A stretch of 64,000 nt of DNA from Ignavibacteria bacterium (GTDB taxonomy: Bacteria; Bacteroidota; Ignavibacteria; Kapaibacteriales; UBA961), in NCBI GenBank assembly GCA_016720145.1, contig JADJXV010000010.1:124001-188000 (forward strand). Direction: 5' to 3'. The notes beneath the pieces were generated by a model. It was given only the letters and a program-made list of their open reading frames with translations, was not told where the DNA came from and searched no databases. Within the stretch, counting starts at the first letter, position 1. The number at the start of each line of letters is the position of its first letter. Positions 1 to 7,754 of the stretch are shown here, one piece after another. Made by a program: the position numbers and the translations under genes.

Positions 1-138
1 AACAATACACCCGGAATCGTATCGCAGATATGAATTGACAGTAAATCCAATTACAGACTGGAAAATTACCAATCCTATATATTCTGCTTGTCGCCTATGT
101 TGCTTTTGGTAGATTTCCTGCTTTTCTTCTGAATTCAT
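1..138 (-). CDS. Partial hypothetical protein (runs off left edge)
   Basis: An open frame of 46 codons starts at ATG 138 on the minus strand and continues without a stop past base 1. The N-terminus is charged (MNSEEKQEIYQKQHRRQ) and is followed by a hydrophobic stretch (IGLVIFQSVIGF) that could be a membrane segment. It is divergent from the enoyl-CoA hydratase gene, leaving a 120-bp shared promoter region. I do not recognise the family, and the fragment is too short to prove that it is a gene. Confidence 0.35.
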   Translation of the reverse strand, partial: MNSEEKQEIYQKQHRRQAEYIGLVIFQSVIGFTVNSYLRYDSGCIV

Positions 139-260
139 GTGTTTCACAATATGATAAGTATATCACTCACCTATGACTCGTCGTATTTCATTTCCGCCAA
201 ATTTAGTAATTTGCGCCTAAAAATCACGATAAAATTCTCTCAATCTGAAAGTTTTAATTC

Positions 261-1043
261 ATGACCTACCAAACTCTGCTCGTAGAAAAAAAGACGGGAT
301 ATGCTATCGTCACCTTGAATCGTCCCGATAAACTCAATGCACTCAACGCTCAGATGTTCACCGATCTGGATAATGCAATTGAAATTCTGAAAAATGACCC
401 TGAAATTCGTGCAATTATTGTTACCGGCAGCGGCGTAAAAGCATTTGCTGCCGGCGCTGATATTGCTGAATTACACTCGTGCGATAGTACGACAGGTGAG
501 AAATTTTCATCCACAGGTCAACAAGTATTCTCCCATATAGAGCATTGTGGAAAGCCAGTCATAGCAGCAGTCAACGGTTTCGCTCTCGGTGGTGGATGTG
601 AGCTCGCGATGTCATGTCACATTAGGTTTTGTTCGGAAAATGCCAAGTTTGGTCAACCGGAAGTAAATCTCGGAATATTACCAGGCTATGGCGGCACACA
701 ACGCATGACTCATATCGTAGGTCGCGCCAAGTCAGCAGAATTAACTCTCTCCGGTATGATCATCGGCGCGCAAGAAGCTATGCAAATTGGACTTGTCAAT
801 TCAGTACATCCTCAATCTGATTTGATGGAATTCACTGAAAAATTCGTGCAAACTGTCGTTTCCAAATCACCATCGGCAGTGCAGGCAGCCCTCCACAGTA
901 TTATAGCAGCAGACTCACTTTCAAGTGAGGACGGAATGAAATATGAAGCACAACAATTCGGTGAAGTATGTGGCACTCAAGACTTTAAAGAAGGTACACT
1001 TGCATTTCTCGAAAAAAGAGTGGCTGTGGTGTTTGGTAAGTAG
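261..1043 (+). CDS. Enoyl-CoA hydratase / crotonase family protein
   Basis: This 260-residue protein has the full crotonase fold length. It should hydrate trans-2-enoyl-CoA to 3-hydroxyacyl-CoA in fatty-acid beta-oxidation or a related acyl-CoA pathway in the cytosol. The first oxyanion-hole segment is AAGADIAEL (about residues 63-71) and the second is GFALGGGCELAM (about 106-117), which includes the first catalytic Glu. The second Glu lies in QPEVNLGILPGYGGTQ (about 132-147). Both glutamates are present, as in true hydratases. It stands alone, with no other beta-oxidation genes nearby. The ATG at 261 gives the canonical N-terminus (YQTLLVEKK then LNRPDKLNAL). Confidence 0.93.
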   Translation: MTYQTLLVEKKTGYAIVTLNRPDKLNALNAQMFTDLDNAIEILKNDPEIRAIIVTGSGVKAFAAGADIAELHSCDSTTGEKFSSTGQQVFSHIEHCGKPVIAAVNGFALGGGCELAMSCHIRFCSENAKFGQPEVNLGILPGYGGTQRMTHIVGRAKSAELTLSGMIIGAQEAMQIGLVNSVHPQSDLMEFTEKFVQTVVSKSPSAVQAALHSIIAADSLSSEDGMKYEAQQFGEVCGTQDFKEGTLAFLEKRVAVVFGK

Positions 1044-1085
1044 TAATATATTTCATAAATCCCAGTAAGCTTTAATATCATATAT

Positions 1086-2240
1086 ATGATTATTTCAAGA
1101 CTAATAGTAAAAAATTGGAAGAACTTCAAATCTATAGATGTTGAGCTTCAAGAGAGGGTAATTATAGTTGGAGCAAATGCTTCCGGAAAGTCTAACTTCC
1201 TTGACATTTTTAGATTTCTCAGAGATATAGCAAAGCCAGGGGGAGGATTGCAACCTGCCGTAATTGAAGAACGTGGGGGAGTATCTAAAATCAGATCTCT
1301 TTCAGCTCGTACCAACCCTACTATAGAAATTGAAGTTCACTTTTCAGAGTTTGGTACTAGAGATGTGATATGGAAATATAAGATTGGCATTACTCAAGAA
1401 TCACGTGGCGGTAGACTTCAACTGATTAAATACGAAAAAGTATCTGATAAAAATGGGAAAGTACTTTTTGAAAGACCAAATTTGGATGATGAAAAAGATA
1501 AAAAACGTAAAACGCAAACATATCTCGAACAAATTAATACAAATTCTGAATTTCGGGAGATTGTCACTTTCTTCGAAAAAACATTATACCTTCATTTAGT
1601 ACCACAGTTATTGAAATATCCGAGGGCATTTACCGGACCGGATTTGTCAGGAGATCCTTTTGGTAGAGGATTTTTAGATAGAATTGCTAAAGTACCTGAA
1701 AAAACTAGAAATGTATCACTGCGAAGAGTTCAAGAAGTTCTTAAGTTAGCTGTGCCTAAACTTAAAGAGTTGAAATTTACAACTGAGTTAGGTTACCCAC
1801 ATTTAGAAGCAATTTACGAACATTGGCGCCCGAATGCAGGTAAGCAACAAGAAGATCAATTTAGCGATGGCACGCTCAGGATGATTGGACTATTTTGGGC
1901 TTTACAAGAGGGAGATTCATTGTTATTGCTTGAAGAACCGGAATTGTCATTAAACGGAGCCATCGTATCAAAACTTGCATCGTTGATTTACAAGCTTCAA
2001 AAGCTAAAAAAACGTCAGGTAATTATAACTTCTCACAGTTCAGACCTGTTGCAAGACAGAGGAATTTCTTTAAGTGAAATATTGATTTTGGAACCAACAA
2101 ATGAAGGCACTGTTGTAAAAACAGCTTCTAGCATTAAAGAAATTCAATATATGCTTGATGAAGGTATGACACCGTCAGAAGCTATTCTACCAAGAATAGC
2201 ACCAAACAGTATCAACCAAATTGCTTTTGAATTTCAATGA
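1086..2240 (+). CDS. AAA family ATPase (AAA_21 / OLD-like), likely defence module
   Basis: This 384-residue ABC-type ATPase belongs to the AAA_21/OLD-like group. It opens with ISRLIVKNWKNFKSIDVEL, the N-terminal strand typical of RecF/SMC-like ATPases. Walker A is GANASGKSN (residues 29-37), a signature-like FSDGTLR lies before Walker B, Walker B is LLLLEEPEL (about residue 280), and a switch His sits in TSHSSDLL. Its stop overlaps the start of the TOPRIM-like gene at 2237 (ATGA-type coupling). ATPase plus TOPRIM pairs are a recurring anti-phage architecture (OLD, Gabija, PARIS, AbiL-like). The role here is inferred from that pairing only. Confidence 0.85.
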   Translation: MIISRLIVKNWKNFKSIDVELQERVIIVGANASGKSNFLDIFRFLRDIAKPGGGLQPAVIEERGGVSKIRSLSARTNPTIEIEVHFSEFGTRDVIWKYKIGITQESRGGRLQLIKYEKVSDKNGKVLFERPNLDDEKDKKRKTQTYLEQINTNSEFREIVTFFEKTLYLHLVPQLLKYPRAFTGPDLSGDPFGRGFLDRIAKVPEKTRNVSLRRVQEVLKLAVPKLKELKFTTELGYPHLEAIYEHWRPNAGKQQEDQFSDGTLRMIGLFWALQEGDSLLLLEEPELSLNGAIVSKLASLIYKLQKLKKRQVIITSHSSDLLQDRGISLSEILILEPTNEGTVVKTASSIKEIQYMLDEGMTPSEAILPRIAPNSINQIAFEFQ

Positions 2241-2863
2241 AACATTCAATACCGTTGACAATAGTTTACGAGGATATGTTGAGTCAATATGTAATATCTA
2301 AAGTTGTGAATGAGATTAAATACGAAGGAAAGCGTAAATACAACATTTCTTTTTCTTATAGTGGTGGTGGCAATGGCTATATTAAGAAAAACTTGCGTGG
2401 GTTTAATTCGGCATCTAAGGGGTCTGCATTTTTTGTTCTAATCGACTTAGATAATAAAGACTGTGCATCTCAGTTACTCTACTAATGGTTGCCTGTACTA
2501 CTAAATACTAATTGCATGTTTATAGTTGCAATTCGTGAAGTTGAAAGCTGGTTATTAGCTGATATTGAAGGTCTATCGGAATTCACAGGTGTCTCTATTC
2601 ATAATTTTCCACAAAACCCTGATGTATTAAAAGATCCTAAAGCTGAATTATTAAGAATAGTTAGAAAAAGTAGAATTAGAAATATTAAGGAAGATATTTT
2701 GCCGAAGAATAACTTTGCAACAATTGGTCCAAACTACAACGGTAGATTAGGTGAGTTTGTTAATCAAACATGGAGTCAAGTACGTGCAGCTAAAAGATCT
2801 GATAGTTTGGCAAGAGCAATTCGAGCACTTACAACTTTTGAATTTCTATTTTCTGTACAATAG
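2237..2863 (+). pseudogene. TOPRIM-like (DUF4276-type) nuclease partner, interrupted by in-frame TAA
   Basis: One continuous reading frame of about 208 codons is broken by a single TAA at 2483-2485. The upstream part reads LTIVYEDMLSQYVI (candidate TOPRIM glutamate) then VLIDLDNKDC (DxD motif). The downstream part resumes in the same frame as WLPVLLNTNC then FIVAIREVESWLLADIEG, which is the normal continuation of DUF4276-type proteins. The frame does not change, so this is a substitution or a recoded stop, not an indel. It overlaps the ATPase gene by 4 bp and is probably its effector. The TAA could be a real inactivating mutation, a base-call error or a readthrough site. Confidence 0.7.
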
Positions 2864-2888
2864 TATCTTTTGAGTTTAAAACTACGCT

Positions 2889-3410
2889 ATGAATAAATCA
2901 GACATTACTAGCATGCCGGAGTATTTTGACAGGTATATCAATCTAGCTGAAGATGGACAAGTCCTTGATATATTAAATAAATATGGTAGTTCCTGGCTTG
3001 AACAGTATCGTGATATCTTTACGCAGCTAGGAGACAAGGTCTATGCTCCCGGTAAATGGACAGTCAACGATATTATTCAACATTTGATCGATACAGAGAG
3101 AGTTTTTATCTATCGCGCTCTCGCCTTTGCGCGAGAAGATGGAACAGTTCAGCCGGGTTTTGACGAAGATAATTATGCTGTTTCTGCCCGTGCCTCGACT
3201 CGTTCACTCGATGATTTATTTGAAGAATTTGCGGCAGTACGGGCATCAAGTATTACATTCTACAAAAGCTTATCAAATGAAATGTTGTTACGCGACGGAA
3301 TTGCATTTCGTATGAAAATTTCAGTGCTTGCAATAGGTTTTTTAATTGCGGGGCATGGCATTCATCATATCAATATAATCAAAGAACGCTACTGTCCTTT
3401 ACTTGTATGA
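2889..3410 (+). CDS. DinB superfamily protein
   Basis: This 173-residue protein fits the DinB/YfiT four-helix-bundle family of putative metal-dependent (thiol) transferases. The pattern WTVNDIIQHLIDTERVF near residue 60 supplies the first His. The C-terminal GHGIHHINIIKERY supplies the usual second and third metal ligands. It follows the ATPase/TOPRIM pair by 25 bp and precedes the FAH-family gene by 21 bp, so all may be co-transcribed. The substrate is unknown. Confidence 0.85.
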   Translation: MNKSDITSMPEYFDRYINLAEDGQVLDILNKYGSSWLEQYRDIFTQLGDKVYAPGKWTVNDIIQHLIDTERVFIYRALAFAREDGTVQPGFDEDNYAVSARASTRSLDDLFEEFAAVRASSITFYKSLSNEMLLRDGIAFRMKISVLAIGFLIAGHGIHHINIIKERYCPLLV

Positions 3411-3431
3411 CATTGTAACTCTGTATAATAT

Positions 3432-4103
3432 ATGGAAATAATTGATACTTCGAGAAATTATATCTTCACAGATGGATCTCATATTCCGGTAGGCACCATG
3501 TATTGCATCGGTCGCAATTATGCTGCGCATGCTCGTGAAATGGGAGCCGAAGTACCCTCAGCACCACTTGTCTTTCTCAAGCCGCCTGCTGCATATCTTC
3601 CCGACGGACATTCAATTCGTATCCCAAGTATATCTCAAAATATGCATCATGAGCTGGAGATGGTTGTCGTTATTGGCAAGGACGGAGCAGATATTCCGGT
3701 TGTGAATGCACTTGACTATGTTGCAGGTTATGCGGTTGGAATTGACTTTACACTCCGAGATATTCAAGCAATTGCAAAGCAAAAGGGTGAACCCTGGGCT
3801 GTGGCGAAGGGATTCGTCGGTTCAGCGCCAATTTCGAAGGTTGTGCCGGCACATGAAGTGTCCAATTCTAATGATATTTCGCTTCAACTTATTGTCAATC
3901 AACAAGTTCGGCAGATCGGAACTACTTCCATGATGGAGAGAACGGTCGAGGAATTGATAGCTTACTTATCATCAATCTTTAGTCTTCGTCGAGGAGATTG
4001 TATATTTACAGGAACACCCAAGGGAGTCTCACAAGTGAAAAGCGGGGATTGTATCACTTGTACTCTCGAAGACTTTACAACTTTATCAGTAACAATACAA
4101 TGA
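3432..4103 (+). CDS. Fumarylacetoacetate hydrolase (FAH) family protein
   Basis: This 223-residue single-domain FAH protein resembles YcgM/FAHD1-type acylpyruvases and oxaloacetate decarboxylases. YCIGRNYAAHAREMGAEVP begins the fold. HHELEMVVVIG provides two acidic metal ligands and GIDFTLRDIQ provides the Asp. AKGFVGSAPIS and IFTGTPKGVSQVKSGD are the conserved active-site loops. It probably cleaves or decarboxylates a 2-oxo-acid enol in a divalent-metal-dependent reaction in the cytosol. The length is normal for the short subfamily. Confidence 0.92.
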   Translation: MEIIDTSRNYIFTDGSHIPVGTMYCIGRNYAAHAREMGAEVPSAPLVFLKPPAAYLPDGHSIRIPSISQNMHHELEMVVVIGKDGADIPVVNALDYVAGYAVGIDFTLRDIQAIAKQKGEPWAVAKGFVGSAPISKVVPAHEVSNSNDISLQLIVNQQVRQIGTTSMMERTVEELIAYLSSIFSLRRGDCIFTGTPKGVSQVKSGDCITCTLEDFTTLSVTIQ

Positions 4104-4142
4104 TAATTTCAAAGTGCATTTTACAATTATTTTTTTGAGTTT

Positions 4143-5560
4143 ATGAAAATTACCTACTATAATTATATTAAAAATTTTCTTGTTCTTTCGATTAGCTGTT
4201 GCATTGGGTGTAGTGCACTTGATCCACAAAAATTAGGTGAGTATATCACACGTATAGAACAAGATGCATTCACCATCACTACAAAAGATACAACGGTAAC
4301 TGAGCTATCTAAAAATGCACCGGGACAGCGAAGTAATGGAATTATTTACCCCTCATCAAAGACTCTTGATACGAGAGAATTTACGACTCAATATGATAGT
4401 ATAGTGGAGCGCTCGTATCCGAAATTTATTAGAATTGGACTTTTTGAAAGTGTGGGTCTTGTCGGGACAAGTAAGCCGGATGTCGGTATTGGTAGTGGTA
4501 TGTTTGGTATAATGGGCTATTTTGATCCGGACTTTGGTGTAATTACGAAAGGGGATACAACACGAAATGTATTTTTTACCGGTGGAATTTACCGTTTTGG
4601 AATTGTAGAATCACGGTTGCGTTGGTTTAATGACGCCAAAGATTGGACGATTGGTACATCTATTATCGAGGTGATTACCCCGGAAGTAAGTAATGACAAA
4701 TCTTTATTTTCTCTCTTTCCACTCTATATCAGAAAACGATATTTCTTACGCGAAGAAATTCCCTATATCGCCATAACTCCTTCATTCGGATTTGGTTATT
4801 TAGGATCTCTTTACGGAAATATTGGTGCTTCTTTAGATGTCGGCTCATTAGGTGGGCTCAACTTTAGAGGGTATATCGGGTTTGCTGCCGGTATGAATTA
4901 TTTAGGACTTTTCGTGAAAGATGGAGTAGCTGTCACTTCTTCAATTCCTATGCAGGTATAGGTGTATCAGTTTTAGATTTTTTAAATCGTGTACCGGAGC
5001 TCTATAAAGAGTGGAAAGACCACGAACACTCTTCATGGGACGTGGGATTAGTTCAGCTCACCCTCTTAACGTCCGGTGCAGATTCCTCATTTATTAAATC
5101 AAATTCTGCTTCGACTCCAATTCTCAAGGGATTGATGCTGCGTTTAGCACCCGTATCGCTCGCATTACCCATATTCAATAATAACCTCTATGCAGGTACT
5201 TCACTATTTAATATCATTGTATTAGGACAAAATCAGTTCGGTGCAGGTATATTACCGGTACGACTCGGATTCTGGCAGCCACTTAATGAAAATGAATTAA
5301 GTGTAGAACCATTCATCGAGTACAATTACTTCCCATCGAACTTTGTGCATATAGGAGGTAAATTCAACTTAAAATTCGGTACTACGAGCAATTTCTTTGC
5401 TCAAATAGGTTGGGTAAATGGAAATACTTCCAATTCTATTGGCGAAATATTAACAAAACATTTTGGAGTCGCTCAGAGTTTTACAGGATTGTATTTTGGT
5501 ATTGGAGTAGGCATTCTTGATAGAATATTCCCGGCAAAAGACTTGAGATACAATAAATAA
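4143..5560 (+). CDS. Exported barrel-like surface protein (one frameshift near 4940)
   Basis: Two frames join into one protein of about 472 residues. The first (4143-4958) ends GVAVTSSIPMQV then stop. The other frame continues NSYAGIGVSVLDFLNRVPEL without a stop into the frame that ends at 5560. One missing base near 4939-4943 restores the reading. The N-terminus has a hydrophobic segment ending in CCIGC, a poor lipobox. The rest is rich in Gly and aromatic residues with alternating hydrophobicity, as in outer-membrane barrels. I do not recognise a family. The small lipoprotein gene follows 22 bp downstream. Confidence 0.6.
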
Positions 5561-5582
5561 CTATAAACTACATAATAAAAAC

Positions 5583-6203
5583 ATGAAGTATCTCCTACTA
5601 CAAGCCATTGTTATACTTTTACTTACAGGATGTAATCTCGATCAATTCTATCTCAATAGCTATAGAAATTCAGGTGGGACTTACATCTACGGTCAAAAAC
5701 TCACATCCCTCGATAGTGTGGAAGATATTGCAGACAATGCAATTACAATCTATAGTGGCGGTCATGCAGCACTCTCAAGCGATCTCAACACCGACTTCAT
5801 AGCAGATTTTACAGTGAATATAGAGCAGGGAAGTGGTGTCCGATTTCGCTTCTGAACGACTAAACATACGCTGGGCAAAGGTAGCGAACTCGCCTTTGTC
5901 TATTCAATTAACGGTTCACGAGTCGAATCAAACGGAATAATCTTAGCAACCTTATACACTGTACGAGCATTTCCCAAAACCCCTGAACGTGTGATAATTA
6001 CTAATTGGGGAAGGAATTACACGATCCAGGTAGGATGTACTATAGTTTATTACGGCACCTCCACTCTGCCGACTACTGAGTTTGTCATGACAGAATCCCT
6101 ACCATCCAGCATCGTCACACTCTCCTCAATTGACTTCATCACTATCCACAAAGCACGTGAAAATAATACTCCAAAAGCACGAGCAGAGAGAGAAGTCTGG
6201 TAA
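5583..6203 (+). pseudogene. Small lipoprotein gene interrupted by in-frame TGA
   Basis: The frame opens with a clear lipoprotein signal: hydrophobic residues then LLLTGCN, with Cys about residue 17. It runs to TGA at 5853-5855 (GSGVRFRF then stop). The same frame then continues without interruption to TAA 6201-6203 (TTKHTLGKGSELAFVYSING onward). The total is about 206 codons. A CGA-to-TGA transition would explain the stop. No family is recognised. The position after another exported protein suggests an envelope-related pair. Confidence 0.5.
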
Positions 6204-6207
6204 ATAA

Positions 6208-7530
6208 TTATTCAGATAGTTGATCTTGAATTGCGGGAATATTCATCGCTTCAATTTCATCAAATTTTGTTTCCCTTGAAATATTGGAGACAACTATCCT
6301 CAGTATCAGCAGCACCGGTATTACTATTCCACTAAACCTCAATAGCTTCGATGTTAGAATATACAATCTGACTCGTGGAGTCATAAGTCCAAGTGATACA
6401 ATCAGTACCGTGATTGCACTACATATTATTATAGTTAGAATGTTTTCTTGTCCGTTGAATATTTGTAACACAAAATCAGCAAACGATGTTTTCAGCGAGC
6501 AAATTGTCGTTACAATCAGTTCCATGAGAAGTATCCAAGCTATTCGCGCTTTATGCGGTGAAGATATCAACTCGAAGCTACGTAACGAAAGGAGAATCGC
6601 GGCAGGAGTAAGCAAAAGAATGGTTGAATATTTGGTAAAACCGGTTGATATCACCAAACATATAAACCATAGGAGGACTGCATTCTCCGGTAAGCTAGAA
6701 ATTTTGGTGTTTGTTGTCGATTTACGAAGCTGATAAATTAAAAATGGCGCACTAACCGCAAGTATTACAAAGGGTTGTGATAAGAGAAGTGTTGCAGCCG
6801 AACTCCAAATTGCTAGAACAGAAAATGGAGAATACAGCGTTGAAAAGGTGAATAACACATGAGAATACCAAGCGATTGGAGCAATGAGTCCAAGGAGAAT
6901 TCCGCTGAAAGTCCACAAAAAAGTTCGTGAACTTGATAATAAAAAGGGCAGAGAAATAAGCACAGTAATTCCTCCTGCTGCAAAGCTTGACAGAAATGCA
7001 CCTGAAATTCCAATCCCATAGAGTGCCGCAAATCCAATTTTTGACGTTAAATCATCACGTTCGTGCAGCATACACAGACTCCACAAGCCAACTAAACTGA
7101 ACATTGCAGCAGGAATTTCCGGACTCACCTGACGAGCAAAATCATTCCACAATAGAGTCGATGCCAATAATGCGGGAGCCAAAAGTGCTACCTGATATCC
7201 GACAATTCTGCGTGCAATTTGATAGATTAATACCAATGACATAGCTGAGAAAAGAGCCGAAACCAATCGAAGGTGTAATGGTAAGTCTCCGACGTATTTT
7301 GACATTACTGCTGTGAGCCAAATTGACATCGGTGGCAAGGTATAGATACTTTCAAAAGTAGAATATGGCGCAAGATCAAGCCAACCATTAAATTGAACAA
7401 GCAAATTTGCTTTGAATATAATTAATGATTCTGCTTCATTGAAAAGAGCAGAATTGAGTCGAATAAAGACAAGGAGAGCGCAGAAAATTATAAGAGCGAT
7501 TGCATTGTGCTGTTTGGTAGAAATTGTCAT
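6208..7530 (-). CDS. GT39/ArnT-like integral membrane glycosyltransferase
   Basis: This 440-residue protein is strongly hydrophobic, with roughly 10-11 predicted membrane helices. The first periplasmic loop contains FNEAESL (residues 30-36), where GT-C enzymes of the PMT/ArnT type carry acidic catalytic residues. It is followed by LPPMSIWLTAV and later ARQVSPEIPAA, both typical of the PMT_2 domain. It should transfer a sugar from a polyprenyl-phosphate donor to protein or lipid on the outer face of the inner membrane. The acceptor is unknown. It is convergent with the lipoprotein gene, whose stop lies 5 bp away. Confidence 0.75.
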   Translation of the reverse strand: MTISTKQHNAIALIIFCALLVFIRLNSALFNEAESLIIFKANLLVQFNGWLDLAPYSTFESIYTLPPMSIWLTAVMSKYVGDLPLHLRLVSALFSAMSLVLIYQIARRIVGYQVALLAPALLASTLLWNDFARQVSPEIPAAMFSLVGLWSLCMLHERDDLTSKIGFAALYGIGISGAFLSSFAAGGITVLISLPFLLSSSRTFLWTFSGILLGLIAPIAWYSHVLFTFSTLYSPFSVLAIWSSAATLLLSQPFVILAVSAPFLIYQLRKSTTNTKISSLPENAVLLWFICLVISTGFTKYSTILLLTPAAILLSLRSFELISSPHKARIAWILLMELIVTTICSLKTSFADFVLQIFNGQENILTIIICSAITVLIVSLGLMTPRVRLYILTSKLLRFSGIVIPVLLILRIVVSNISRETKFDEIEAMNIPAIQDQLSE

Positions 7531-7754
7531 GAGATAATTTTAATAGATAATGGATTTGTGTAAAGCTGAAACAAAAGCCGATTGAAGGCAATTGAAAATT
7601 AAGGATTTTCAACAAATAAATCATGGTACGGTTTTAATTTTCCCTCTCTGGTTTTTGATATTGTCTTCATGGACAATTGATGTAGTTTTGTAACGGATTC
7701 AATATTCTTTAGATTTATAGGCAATATATTTTCAAATTATTTAAGGAAATTTCT

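Noticed and set aside
5853..5855. TGA as selenocysteine codon
   Set aside because: The context (RFRF-stop-TTK) is not a redox motif, no selenocysteine genes are visible, and a CGA-to-TGA change explains it.
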